NCBI RefSeq assembly: GCF_004210375.1
Contig: NC_134829.1
Span: 53,064,107 to 53,128,106, forward strand
Direction of reading: 5' to 3'
Source of the DNA: Tachypleus tridentatus
Lineage: Eukaryota; Arthropoda; Merostomata; Xiphosura; Limulidae
DNA: 64,000 nucleotides
Made by a program: the position numbers and the translations under genes
The notes under the pieces: generated by a model
Seen by the model: the letters and a program-made list of their open reading frames with translations, nothing else
Database searches by the model: none
What the model was told of the DNA's origin: nothing
Part shown: in pieces, positions 11,831-24,043 of the stretch
Position numbering within the stretch: the first letter of the stretch is position 1
Layout of the letters: every line of letters starts with the position of its first letter

Positions 11831-13463
11831 TTGCCTTTATCGAAATGTTTTCCCGATTTAACAAATGTATTTAATCCTCTAATGACGCGTGATATATAAA
11901 TTAGATCACAAATCAGCTCTCCTGTGTAATCCTGAAAAACACTAATTAATTAATTACTTTTATCCGTAAAGAATAAAACTAGTTTTTATGGGATTCTTTG
12001 TTGTAATTTACATGGGCTATAGTTTTTGGAACTACAATCGTTAGTCTAATTTCAAAAAGGACTACTATTAATAAGAAGTCTTGCTAGGACCCACGTTGAT
12101 AAAAACATTGAATTGTGAGTATTTTATACATTCAGATTTCGTCTGACATATCTTAGTATTTCTGGTATTTTTATAAGGACAATGACATTTCTAAATCCCA
12201 TTTTTTTCTTTATACACTGTGCCTGGATCAGCAGTGAAGTACTTTAGGAACGACTTGTTTTTTATATACCGAGATCCGAAAAAAACAAACTTTTTAACGT
12301 TCACCCTAAATCTGTAGTTTATTTAAACCTTTTGTGAATCTCGTCTGAAAAGCCTAACAAAGCACCGTATTTTTTGAATTATCAGAACGTGGCTTGAGAA
12401 TGAGGTCAGACAAAGTAACCCGACTGGTGGCGCTGAAGTCTAATTCGTGACGACATCAAGGGTCGTCGGAAGTTTAACTGTAAGAGAGAGGAATGACATT
12501 TAGTGAGTTTCTCGGTTCTATAAATCAGTGAAGAGTGTATAAAAAATCATTACAATAATATATTAAACAGATAAATCTTCCACCATATTTATTAAACTTG
12601 ACAAGCACGTTCTAAACTGTTTGTTTTTATGAGCAGAATTATCAGTAACTTTTTATCTGACCTTTCCCGTACTATTTAACCTGCTAAAAAGAATTGAAGT
12701 TTTGCTTACGCGACACGGATGATATTTATTTTAATAATTACGAAATTTAGAATCAAAGGAAAGATCAGAATTGGGTAAAAATGGGGACAATCGTAATTGC
12801 AGATTTGATATTGGTCAGCAGAAGTAAGCTAATATATATCTATGTGACAAACACAGTACAATTTTGGTATTAATTTCTTGTAAAATAGTTGAATAAATAT
12901 GACATGATTCTTAACAAATACGATATTATACAGAATCGAAATAATTATTAGAACACAAAAGAAGTTCACATACAAGAGTCACAAACAACGATTATGGCAA
13001 CTGGATGGTACAACAGTCACAAGCAACGAGTGACTGTAACTAAATGGCTAGCTCCGTTAGCTGTTACTTAATTTTCAAGTGATAGACAAGAGAAGTTGCA
13101 CCATCCGCTTCAGCTCTTGGACTAGTTTTGTCCGGCACAATAATTAGAATTGATCGATACTTTTATAATGCATCAAATTCTCAATGGCATCTATTCGTGG
13201 GCTTATTTTTGAAGTCTATTGTGGTTGAATGTTTGTTCGAATGTACTCACTACAATTAATTGTGAACTTTCAACATCGAATCAGATTCAATCTTGTGTAT
13301 GTTTGCTCTCATTCATATAAAAGAAATGTATCATTGTATTTATGATACGATATGACAAGGCACTGTTGTAATTTTAAATGCTATAAATCTAGGAGTTGAT
13401 TGCTGTGACCACTTAAAGACAACAAAATAATATTCAACATATTAATAACAGAAATACGCAGAC
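11831..13463. other. Intergenic DNA, no gene seen
   Basis: A long unique-looking stretch with no recognisable exon, SINE or array. A duplicated cacaagcaacga-type phrase near 12980-13030 is too short to classify. Confidence 0.45.
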
Positions 13464-14280
13464 GTGAATAGTTATACTGTAAAATGTTGTTGTATCCTTA
13501 GTTATACTGTAAAATGTTGTTGTATCCTTAGTTATACTGTAAAATGTTGTTGTATCCTTAGTTATACTGTAAAATGTTGTTGTATCCTTAGTTATACTGT
13601 AAAATGTTGTTGTATCCTTAGTTATACTGTAAAGTGTTGTTGTATCTTTAGTTATACTGTAAAATGTTGTTGTATCCTTAGTTATACTGTAACATGTTTT
13701 TATATCCTTAGTTATACTGTAACATGTTGTTATATCTTTAGTTATACTGTAACATGTTGTTATATCTTTAGTTATACTGTAAAATGTTGTTGTATCCTTA
13801 GTTATACTGTAAAGTGTTGTTGTATCCTTAGTTATACTGTAAAATGTTGTTGTATCCTTAGTTATACTGTAACATGTTTTTATATCCTTAGTTATACTGT
13901 AACATGTTGTTATATCTTTAGTTATACTGTAACATGTTGTTATATCTTTAGTTATACTGTAAAATGTTGTTGTATCCTTAGTTATACTGTAAAATGTTGT
14001 TGTATCCTTAGTTATACTGTAAAATGTTGTTGTATCCTTAGTTATACTGTAAAATGTTGTTATATCTTTAGTTATACTGTAACATGTTGCTATATCTTTA
14101 GTTATACTGTAACATGTTGTTATATCTTTAGTTATACTGTAACATGTTGTTATATCCTTAGTTATACTGTAACATGTTGTTATATCTTTAGTTATACTGT
14201 AACATGTTGTCATATCCTTAGTTATACTGTAACATGTTGTTATATCTTTAGTTGTGTCCTAACATGTTGTTATATTCTTA
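13464..14280. repeat. 30-bp minisatellite with 180-bp higher-order period
   Basis: About 27 copies of a 30-bp unit (core ttagttatactgtaaaatgt). The block at 13681-13860 is repeated almost exactly at 13861-14040: the rare aacatgtttttatatcc variant recurs 180 bp apart, i.e. six units. The unit length keeps frames open on both strands (259 and 273 codons), but there is no start context, splice site or non-repetitive sequence to support a protein. Confidence 0.95.
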
Positions 14281-14413
14281 CGTGACTTTCTTTAAAAACT
14301 TGGGTCTATTTTATTTTCTACAGTTATTGTTTGTGGTACGATGGAATCTAACAATGTTATTCAAAACGTTTGGGTGGGCTGGTTCTATTGTTGTAAAACA
14401 AAATCATACACAA

Positions 14414-14502
14414 TGTCCGTGATTTGCCAACCATCAATGGTATTGAAACCTAAACTGTAGTGTCGTAAGACTGCAGACTTACCACTGAGCCACTTGGGGA
14501 GA
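14414..14502 (-). mobile_element. Degenerate tRNA-derived SINE head (family 2)
   Basis: On the minus strand, ggctcagtggtaagtctgca followed by a degenerate box B (ttcaataccattgatgg) fits the head of the shorter SINE family. The tail is not clear. Confidence 0.5.
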
Positions 14503-14529
14503 AATTCAGAAAGTTCTTGGGATGTAGAA

Positions 14530-14549
14530 TTATATATATATATATATAT
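14530..14549. repeat. (TA)n microsatellite
   Basis: An uninterrupted TA dinucleotide run. Similar short runs occur near 4571, 29860, 45720 and 51928. Confidence 0.85.
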
Positions 14550-14934
14550 CCACCCTTAACTGAATTTTTAAACCTTCGTGTCTTCATAATATCACGGAAG
14601 AGAGTTTTCAGGATACAGAGTTTCATATCTTTATCCTAAAGTGGTATTTTGAACCTATATCATTTCGTAATATCATGGAAGAAAGTCGTTAACAAACAAT
14701 AACGATGAGTCAACGCTCCTCGAAGAACGTAGTAAAACGTATTGGATTCTCTGTCAGCTCATTTCTCGCTTAAAGAAAAGGTAAAACCAGTTAGACTTGA
14801 AGACGTTGATACAAAATCAGAAACAATCTAGTTTTAGTATATTTCTGGTAAACTTTCAATGAATGTAGTGCATAGTATAAGTATAGACGTTGGTATTAAT
14901 TTCCCAGAAAAATACCGAATTACATAATTTAAAC

Positions 14935-15031
14935 TATATAAACATGGAGTGCTTTCCTCATTCGCTCTGCATTCCTTAACTACGAGATAGTAAAAACGGT
15001 AAAAGGAGGTAACTATGAACTCAAAGTGAGT
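14935..15031 (+). promoter_or_regulatory. Possible orphan promoter and first exon of a glycine-rich family gene
   Basis: TATATAAA at 14935 is followed by tcctcattcgctctg, closely matching the presumed initiator of gene A (tcctcattcacttctg at 7435). About 80 bp after TATA comes ATG-AAC-TCA-AAG (15015-15026) directly followed by tgagtaaag. This echoes the family pattern of a 3-5 codon exon 1 ending in Lys followed by a donor. The donor lacks one G compared with AAG-GTGAGT, or shifts to AAA-GTGAGT and changes phase. No signal-peptide or glycine-rich exon was found downstream before 18 kb, so this may be a stranded exon of a lost paralogue. Confidence 0.35.
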
Positions 15032-15617
15032 AAAGATGTTTCAAAAGTCATTCTAATTTAAGTAGGATTTTTCTTTCTTTGGATGCACGAAAGCCGTGAC
15101 TGTCATCAAGAAAAATAATCGTGTTTCTGAAAACCCTGGACGAGATTGGATCTAATATGCAGCCCTGAAAATCGAGAATAAGTGTTTTAACTTTAATAAA
15201 CAGCGGGTCTGTATTTGCCCTTAATTAAATTTTTTTTTTTTGCGTTTCGGACGCAATAAAATGAGTCAAAAACGCAAGCGTTACCTATTCGTAAATCTGA
15301 CAAACGTGACTTCTGATTTTAACAAAGAAAATAGACGTAACTGACGCTTGTACCGTTAATATGTTTCGAAATTACTGTATTAAAGTGGAGTAAGTTATGA
15401 TCTATTTGTTGGAATCTATAAGTGGATCACAGAGTGATAATTGTTGTTTAGATAATTAACGAAAGCGGACATATTCCTGAAATAAACAAACTAAGTCTCA
15501 GTTTATTGTTAGATCACAAAAATATTTATACTTCGGGGACAGATGACATTAAAATATCTAATAAAAAGTTTAATCGAAAAGTTTGTAAGAATTCCTTCGA
15601 ATCTTTATGAATACTGT

Positions 15618-15737
15618 TGATAAAGTTTAGTCAGCCACGTCAACTGATGACAAAGTTAAGTCAGCCACGTCAACTGATGATAAAGTTTAGTTAGCCACGT
15701 CAACTGATGATAAAGTTAAGTCAGCCACGTCAACTGA
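15618..15737. repeat. 30-bp tandem repeat, 4 copies
   Basis: The word agccacgtcaactgatga recurs every 30 bp (15631, 15661 and onward), with minor variants. Confidence 0.9.
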
Positions 15738-16084
15738 AAACCCAGCAGAAGGTTTCGTAGCCGCGGTTTCCCAGACCAAAAGTAGATTCAAGAAACTTAA
15801 AAATATTATTCTGTTGCTACTGATAGAAACAAGTTCTGAATTCATTTTCAAATGGTACAAAATTTTTAACTGTGTTATTCTATTCTGGAAGATCCTTTAA
15901 TAGGCTGTACCAGAACAAGACAGATACCATCTTGCAATTACAATGTAGAAAGTTTTCAATTTGTCACCTCATGAGGGCAGTGATATGAGCAATAGATAAA
16001 ACACTTAGTATTTACTTACAATGATGTAAATGGTATAAATATTTCTAAATATTATTTTTGAACTTTAATGGAGATGTTATTACT

Positions 16085-16262
16085 AAAATGTAACTTATAA
16101 TGTAGTGAAAGAGATGCAAGTACAGACCAAAATATAACTTATAATGTAGTGAAAGAGATGCAAGTACAAAGTAAAATATGTCTTATGATGTAGTGAATGA
16201 GATACAAGTACAAACTAAAACATGACTTAAAATGTAATGCAAGGGATACAGTTACAAACTAG
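16085..16262. repeat. ~44-bp tandem repeat, 4 diverged copies
   Basis: acttataatgtagtgaaaga recurs at 16093 and 16137, followed by two more diverged copies ending in acaaactaaaac/acaaactagaac. Confidence 0.8.
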
Positions 16263-16302
16263 AACAGATGTTTTATGACACACCTTGAACATATTAATAC
16301 CA

Positions 16303-16428
16303 CGACGTTTCTCTGTGACACAGACTTATGTCTGTGAACTTACAACGCTAGGAAATGGATTTAGATACAAGTGATGGGCAGAGCACAGATAGTCCGTTAT
16401 GTAGCTTTGTGCTAAACTTCAACCAAAT
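16303..16428 (+). mobile_element. Degenerate SINE of the second tRNA-derived family
   Basis: gtctgtgaacttacaacgct followed by a box-B remnant (ggatttagatac), then gtgatgggcagagcacagat and a tail (tagctttgtgctaaacttca) match the family also seen at 33641 and 49789. Confidence 0.65.
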
Positions 16429-16772
16429 ACCACCACCAGGAGGCTACCTGTTCCTTGCACAACAGCAGTTAAGATCGTCACAATAATCTTTGTTTCTTGT
16501 CTTCTTCTTATGCTTTTACTTGAAAAATGAAACTTTGATAAAGTTTTGAACGAAAATACTATAGGTTTGGATTTTCTTTTCAGTAGAAAACAGAACTCAA
16601 GTATCAAACAGTGACCTGTATCCATCTAATTAAAATATAAGATGTTAGTATACATTATTATGGTGATTAATGATGTTTAATAAAATCTTTCTCTATCCGA
16701 GTTCTTCAGAGCAGGGAACTGTACTTGACCTGACACGTGCTATCATGACACGACTGCTATTCAGACACGTGA

Positions 16773-16780
16773 GTATATAA
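16773..16780 (+). promoter_or_regulatory. Isolated TATA-like box
   Basis: TATATAAA sits 3' of a CACGTG word (cagacacgtgagtatataaa). No initiating ATG or exon follows before a SINE fragment at 16831, so the site has no visible gene. Confidence 0.2.
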
Positions 16781-16830
16781 AGCTGTATACCGCAACGTCT
16801 TGTGTGTGTATTTTTTATACTAAATCTATA

Positions 16831-16917
16831 TCGGGCTATCTGCTGAGTTTACCGAGGAGAATAGAACCCCCTGATTCTAACGTTGTAAATCCGTAGACTT
16901 TCTGCTGTACTAGCGGG
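16831..16917 (-). mobile_element. tRNA-derived SINE fragment (family 2)
   Basis: The minus strand reads from an A-box remnant through agtctacggatttacaacgt and a box-B-like sequence to cagcagatagcccga. This is the same order as in the + strand copy at 38774. Confidence 0.65.
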
Positions 16918-18145
16918 TGACCGCAACTTCGAAATAGAATATAAATTGTTAGTAGATGAAGTAACAACACATTGTAATAAAGTTATATTAAGGAATAGCA
17001 CAGCTTATAACGACTTTTTTTAAGATCCTACTTGTTCTCATTTTGAGAACAAACCTCATCAAGTTTAACAACTCGCTTGTTAGCATTGTTCATTATTCAT
17101 CAATCATTTGTACAAAAAAATATCCATTGATTTTAGAACAATGGTTGTAACAAAAGTACTGAATGGTATTTATCCTTATAGATTTTATGGGAAATGGTAG
17201 AGACAAATATTCACGTGTGATGCAGGAAGAACGTGAGAAAGCAAACCCACGTGCTCTGTATACCTTTCTGGGGAAAGACGCAAGCAAAGAGAAACAACAC
17301 AAAGTAATGTTTATATTCCGTTACGTGAAGTTACTAACAGTCGAATGTACCATAATTGGAAACCGATAAGTCTGGTCTTGTAAACGACAGTTAAACTGTT
17401 CCTGTCAGTGTTGAGTCCAGAATTTTCCACCGATGGTGGAGGCGGGGCGTGGGGTGAGAATGCTAAACCTGGGAGAGAAATTAAAATTCGACAGAATGTG
17501 AAATACTCTCATTCGGGGTTGATTTTCGCAAAGAGGAAATTCCCCCCTGTACATACCTGTTTTCAACACTGGTTCATGCCTTTCGTATTTTTCAAAGAAC
17601 ATGTCGCTGCACTCTCTCTTATTTAAAAAATAAACCGATTATAATTCAGTTATACTTTTAATAGTCTGCACGGTTCTGCTATATATAGAAATTTAAATTA
17701 TTTGGCGTAGAATATGTCGCAATGGTTTATGACTGGCTGACCTTCCACATCTAAATTAAGCATGGTTACGTCTGAACTATTGGGGTATCTGACCTAGTCG
17801 TTTAGTCCATGTGTCTTTCACAGTAAACGTACCAAATACTTTAAATGCCTTTGAAAACAAAGGACGTATTACTTGAATAACCTTAAGAAAATGTCATGTC
17901 AACCAATATTTTTGAGTTCTGTAAAAACAGGTTTAAAATTCTGGAACGATTATGAGGCTTAAACGTAAGTGGTTGAGGTACTCAATTAAAACGTAGTTCT
18001 TTAAGCTCAATTCATGTACAGGTCGTGTATTAGAGTTGTGCCTCCAAAACTATCATGTGACATAAAACTCTAAACGAGCTGACATCGTAATGTTTATCGA
18101 AACCATCCCGTAATTTCTCAATAAATAACGGCATATTTACAATGC
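16918..18145. other. Intergenic DNA with a GC-richer island, no gene assigned
   Basis: Most of this stretch is AT-rich and featureless. The part at about 17405-17600 is distinctly richer in G and C (ggtggaggcggggcgtgggg; attcccccctgt) and is open on both strands for about 65-72 codons, with peptides resembling no family I recognise. It could be a structured RNA, a CpG-type regulatory island or a repeat fragment. Confidence 0.35.
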
Positions 18146-20258
18146 TAACACAAAACATGTAAACGACTTCTTATTTACAACAATACTACTAAACATATAA
18201 ACGACTTCTTATTTACAACAATACTACTAAACTTATAAACGACTTTTTGTTTACAACAATACTACTAAACATATAAACGACTTCTTATTTACAACAATAC
18301 TACTAAACTTATAAACGACTTCTTATTTACAACAATACTACTAAACTTATAAACGACTTCTTATTTACAACAATACTACTGAACATATAAACGACTTGTT
18401 ATTTACAACAATACTACTAAACATATAAACGACTTCTTATTTACAACAATACTACTGAATATATAAACGACTTCTTATTTACAACAATACTACTAAACTT
18501 ATAAACGACTTTTTGTTTACAACAATACTACTAAACATATAAACGACTTCTTATTTACAACAATACTACTAAACTTATAAACGACTTCTTATTTACAACA
18601 ATACTACTAAACTTATAAACGACTTCTTATTTACAACAATACTACTGAACATATAAACGACTTCTTATTTACAACAATATTACTAAACATATAAACGACT
18701 TCTTATTTACAACAATACTACTAAACTTATAAACGACTTCTTATTTACAACAATACTACTAAACTTATAAACGACTTTTTGTTTACAACAATACTACTAA
18801 ACATATAAACGACTTCTTATTTACAACAATACTACTAAACATACAAACGACTTCTTATTTACAACAATACTACTAAACTTATAAACGACTTCTTATTTAC
18901 AACAATACTACTAAACATACAAACGACTTCTTATTTACAACAATACTACTAAACATACAAACGACTTCTTATTTACAACAATACTACTAAACATATAAAC
19001 GATTTCTTATTTACAACAATACTACTAAACATATAAACGACTTCTTATTTACAACAATACTACTAAACATATAAACGACTTCTTATTTACAACAATACTA
19101 CTAAACTTATAAACGACTTCTTATTTACAACAATACTACTAAACATATAAACGATTTCTTATTTACAACAATACTACTAAACATATAAACGACTTCTTAT
19201 TTACAACAATACTACTAAACATATAAACGACTTCTTATTTACAACAATACTACTAAACATATAAACGACTTCTTATTTACAACAATACTACTAAACATAT
19301 AAACGACTTCTTATTTACAACAATACTACTAAACTTATAAACGACTTTTTGTTTACAACAATACTACTAAACATATAAACGACTTCTTATTTACAACAAT
19401 ATTACTAAACATATAAACGACTTCTTATTTACAACAATATTACTAAACATATAAACGACTTCTTATTTACAACAATACTACTAAACATATAAACGACTTC
19501 TTATTTACAACAATACTACTAAACATATAAACGACTTCTTATTTACAACAATACTACTAAACATATAAACGACTTCTTATTTACAACAATACTACTAAAC
19601 TTATAAACGACTTTTTGTTTACAACAATACTACTAAACATATAAACGACTTCTTATTTACAACAAAACTACTAAACGTATAAACGACTTCTTATTTACAA
19701 CAATACTACTAAACATATAAACAACTTTATTTTTACAACAATACTACTAAACATATAAACGACTTCTTATTTACAACAATACTACTAAACTTATAAACGA
19801 CTTCTTATTTACAACAATACTACTAAACTTATAAACGACTTCTTATTTACAACAATACTACTAAACATATAAACGACTTCTTATTTACAACAATACTACT
19901 AAACTTATAAACGACTTCTTATTTACAACAATACTACTAAACATATAAACGACTTCTTATTTACAACAATACTACTAAACTTATAAACGACTTCTTATTT
20001 ACAACAATACTACTAAACATATAAACGACTTCTTATTTACAACAATACTACTAAACATATAAACGACTTCTTATTTACAACAATACTACTAAACATATAA
20101 ACGACTTCTTATTTACAACAATACTACTAAACTTATAAACGACTTCTTATTTACAACAATACTACTAAAGATATAAACGACTTCTTATTTACAACAATAC
20201 TACTAAAAATATAAACGACTTTTTGTTTACAACAATACTACTGAACATATAAATTATT
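18146..20258. repeat. 37-bp minisatellite, about 57 copies
   Basis: The unit is aaacatataaacgacttctt followed by atttacaacaatactact, at a strict 37-bp period. Main variants are cat/ctt in the first word and cttctt/ctttttg in the middle. Runs of the same variants recur (for example the order around 18228-18480 and 18490-18770), pointing to block amplification. Confidence 0.95.
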
Positions 20259-20282
20259 TCTTGTCTACAAAATTTTAAATGC

Positions 20283-20352
20283 CCATTTATCTGTATACCT
20301 ATTAAATTTATCTGTATACCTATTAAATTTATCTTTATACCTATTAAATTTC
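20283..20352. repeat. 23-bp tandem repeat, 3 copies
   Basis: atttatctgtatacctatta recurs three times at 23-bp spacing directly after the 37-bp array. Confidence 0.88.
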
Positions 20353-20430
20353 CATTAACTTAGGTGGATCATTAATATCTTATGATAAGGAAGTGTTATC
20401 AGAACTGTTACATTAAGTTAAATTAAAGAG

Positions 20431-20697
20431 GGTCCACTAGTCGTCACCATTCACTGCTAACTCTTGGGCTACTTTTTAACCAACGACCGTCGTATTAAAA
20501 AGCTCCCACGGCTGAAAGGGCGTGCATGTTGTAATGTGGCGGTCAATTCCACTATTCGTTGGTAAAAGAGTAGCCCAAGAGTTGGCGGGTGATGGTGATG
20601 ACTAGCTGCCTTCCTTCTAGTCTTACACTGCTAAATTATAGACGGCTAGCGCAGATAGCCCTTATGTAGTTTCAGGCGAAATTAAAAACAAAACAAA
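20431..20697. mobile_element. Inverted SINE dimer (family 1, head-to-head partial copies)
   Basis: Bases 20431-20530 are a minus-strand partial SINE (ctcttgggctactttttaac ... cacggctgaaagggcgtgca). They pass directly into a plus-strand partial SINE at 20531-20697 (gtaatgtggcggtcaattcc ... gcgcagatagccc and an A-rich tail). Both arms lack the tRNA-like head and share the ~70-bp segment around ttcgttggtaaaagagtag, so the locus can fold back on itself. It could be a nested insertion or a template-switch product. Confidence 0.75.
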
Positions 20698-20699
20698 AC

Positions 20700-22065
20700 T
20701 ATAGATACTTAAACCTTAAAAGAATTAACGCATTACAATAATGTACAACACAGCTTTGCCTTACAAGTCTAAAAGGTAGAATGGTAATATCACCTTACAA
20801 TAATTAAACTGTCATGATAATGTTTAATGATATAATTAATTACATATTGCTTCGGCTGCTACACTATAACTACTATAGCTAATGTTTCAAGGATAATGCA
20901 AGTAGTGTAGAAATGACAAAACTTGACTTTATCGACAGGACGAATCTTACAATGATGAATCTTTTGTGTTGTCGCTGAAATCCTACTCTACGTTTGTAAC
21001 AGAGATTTCTCTTGGTTGTGTAACCTATTGATAAAATTGTGTAACCAAACCGTTCGGCTTTAAAGTAAAACATTTTGAGGAAGAAAAAAGTCAAATCTTT
21101 CTGTTTGAAATATTACGGTCTCAAACATTAACTTGTTCTTATCAAGTTAAAACTAGTCTAATGATACAAAAATCCTAACGAATCTTTTAACGTGATATTT
21201 CTTATAACATTAGCTGGAACATTAGAGTCAAAACACTTCGAACTACTTAAAATATAATTTAACTATTGTGTTCACGAACTAATTTCTTTAAAAAGAAAAT
21301 ATGTTTACAATGAAAATGTGATTTTTTTCACCATAGAGAAAATTATATTTCTACGCTCTTGTTAAACAAATTATTAACTTTTCTTTGTTTTGTTCGTCAT
21401 TCTAGGCTAGTAAGACAGAGTAGTAGGTTCTGTGATACTGATGTTATGACGTGTTATGTCCGAGAATAGTAATCAGGTCTTCCAACTGACTTAAACTAAC
21501 TTCACGACTTAACGTACCTATATGAATTTGCTTACTTTTGTAACGAATGCAGTGTTTTTTATTCCTTGAAAGATTTCGAAATCACCTATCCAATAAAATG
21601 ACTTAAAAGGACGTTTACCTTTTCACAGATGGTGCCAGGCACGAGCACAGAAAGGATGAGAACAACATTCTGAATTTGACGTGTTTTGAGAGAGAGGGTG
21701 CATGTTGACTGCGGGGAATCCCTGACACAGCTCAGTTGTTGGTATTAAGTCGTGGTTGTCTAAACAATTACACCTTTATTAGAATTAGTTTTGTTCATTA
21801 CGCTACTTCTGCAGCTACTAATTAGCTCATATCAGTTTCTGTGGTACACCAAGAAAGACGTTTTATTTGAGTCCTCACCCCTCAATATTGTTCGAAAGAC
21901 CTAGATTTGAATCACTTATGTCTGTCAATCCCCTAGGTTGTTCAGCGGTGTGATGAGTGATGGTTTAACACTAAAATTGGGTTTCGATACTTGCAATAGA
22001 TATTCGTAATACAATTACTATGGCAACCACCAGGTCCAGATCCTGAATCTTGTATATAATACTAT
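20700..22065. other. Intergenic DNA, no gene seen
   Basis: A degenerate tRNA-SINE-like phrase (ttgttcagcggtgtgatgag ... ttgggtttcgatac) lies at about 21940-21990. Otherwise no exon or repeat was recognised. Confidence 0.4.
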
Positions 22066-22590
22066 CCCACACTTATTTACACCTTTCACTCTTCAGGTGT
22101 TTCTGGTGTATTACAAATAACACGATCTCACACTTATTTACACCTTTCACTCTTCAGGTGTTTCTGGTGTATTACAAATAACAATCCCACACTTATTTAC
22201 ACCTTTCACTCTTCAGGTGTTTCTGGTGTATTACAAATAACACGATCTCACACTTATTTACACCTTTCACTCTTCAGGTGTTTCTGGTGTATTACAAATA
22301 ACACGATCCCACACTTATTTACACCTTTCACTCTTCAGGTGTTTCTGGTGTATTACAAATAACACGATCCCACACTTATTTACACCCGTAGTTATTAGAA
22401 ATAATACTATTCCATTCTTATTTACACCTGTAGTTTTATACCTTTCACGTTTCAGGTTTTTTGGTGTATTATAAATAATACTATCCTATACGTTTTACAC
22501 ATTTCACTCTTCAGATGTTTCTGGTGTATTATAAATAATACTATCCTATAGGTTTTACACCTTTCACTCTTCAGGTGTTCCTGGTGTATT
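22066..22590. repeat. ~61-bp tandem repeat, about 9 copies
   Basis: Each unit contains acctttcactcttcaggtgt and ttctggtgtattacaaataa. Spacing is 59-61 bp in the first five copies and irregular in the last four. Confidence 0.9.
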
Positions 22591-23935
22591 ACAAATCACA
22601 CTATCCTATACATTTCATACTTTTAGTGTTTCTATTCTTCAATCTTCGGGTCTTTTTGGTAAATGTTTACATTTTTGATAAAAATAGCTTCGAACATGTA
22701 ATCTTCAGACAAAACAAAACGGTTCGAGTTTACTTTTGTCCAACTAACGAAAAATTTTTTTTTTTGAAAATTGCTTTTTGTTTGCTCACAGATAAATGTC
22801 CGCAACGACACCTCTACATTTTTAATACAGTCTGAAAATTAAAATTGTCATATAAGCACGTGCATATGTGTGTTTAGCTGCGTTATTCTTTTACAATATT
22901 TCAGTAAAAAAGAAAGCACTGTTTGTATCATCGCGCTGAGCGACGGCTTCAGAGAATGAATAGCACACTTAGGTGTTCTGTGTTAATCAGCACACTTAGG
23001 TGTACTGTGTTAATCATTTCACGTTATTACAGAAAAACAATTTTGGTTCGAATATGGTTATAAATATAGCTCAGAAAACGGGTTTGTTGAATTAACAAAT
23101 TATCAACAACAGCATGAAGACGACTGTTCCAAAACTAGTTAGACAGGCAGATTAAATTTATTGTCGAGAAATCACATCACATTCTTAAACTAATAAGTAT
23201 TCCTGTAGATATATTTAGTAAGAACACGCTACAGTGCATTTTGAAACTTTGTATTAAAGAAACTTTGACGAAGGAAATCCTGTTACGTACCTCTAAGAAA
23301 AACTTCAACACGCAGTAATCTAACGCGATTGTGTTTTAGCTACAATGTATTAATGCGCTTATGCTGCTACGTAACGTTGTACGTATTGAGTTCACAGCCA
23401 AATTACATTTCAATATTTGTTTGCCAACAGATTGAGAAAGCAACAATATAAGACAAAGAACCAAATGTTAGGATACGGTTTTAGCATGAACGTACTTCAA
23501 AATGTACGTCTTAGATATTTGTATCATATTCATGTACATTTAAATACATTAACAATTATAAAGGCATGTTAAAACACCTTCGTTTACACACATATCCATA
23601 CATATGAGTTAAAGCGACGACTCTCGTCTCTTTCAATGAAGTTCAACCTATAACAGATAAGTCACAAAAGCAAACTTAGATTATTTTCTACAATTTCGAT
23701 AAGTGAAAAATGTCTACATCATTAGTCGCTATATTTGAAAGTAATATTCTCATCCAGTGGAATTCCCTGTAAGTATTTGACAACTAAGCCAGGGTTTATA
23801 ACTGTCAGATAAGAATTAACCCCTGTAAGAATTTAATGAGTGAATAGGTCAAAGTCTACAACTGTTAAACAAGAAAATAAGATCCACTCCTGTAAAAAAA
23901 CACCTCTGTAAGTATTTAGCGTACGTCTTTTTTTT
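22591..23935. other. Intergenic DNA, no gene seen
   Basis: A 28-bp direct duplication (agcacacttaggtgt-t/a-ctgtgttaatca) lies at 22963-23017. An 86-codon open frame at 22575-22835 starts inside the preceding repeat and shows no family features. Confidence 0.4.
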
Positions 23936-24043
23936 TTTACAGCAAACTCACATTGGACTATTTACTGCGTCCACCGAGGGGGATCGAACTCCTGATTTTA
24001 GAGTTGTAAATCTGCAGACTTACCGCTGTATAAGCGGGGTGAA
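23936..24043 (-). mobile_element. tRNA-derived SINE (family 2)
   Basis: On the minus strand gcggtaagtctgcagattta, then a good box B (gttcgatccccc), then a gtggacgcagtaaatagtcc remnant. A poly-T run at the left end on the + strand would be the A-rich tail. Confidence 0.7.

Noticed and set aside
13434-14285. Open frames of 259 (-) and 273 (+) codons as cysteine- or threonine-rich repeat proteins
   Set aside because: Both are pure translations of a 30-bp tandem repeat. There is no unique sequence, promoter, signal peptide or splice context, and both strands are equally open.
16773-16840. Promoter of a further glycine-rich gene at the TATATAAA near 16773
   Set aside because: No ATG or mini-exon at the family spacing; a SINE fragment begins about 50 bp downstream.
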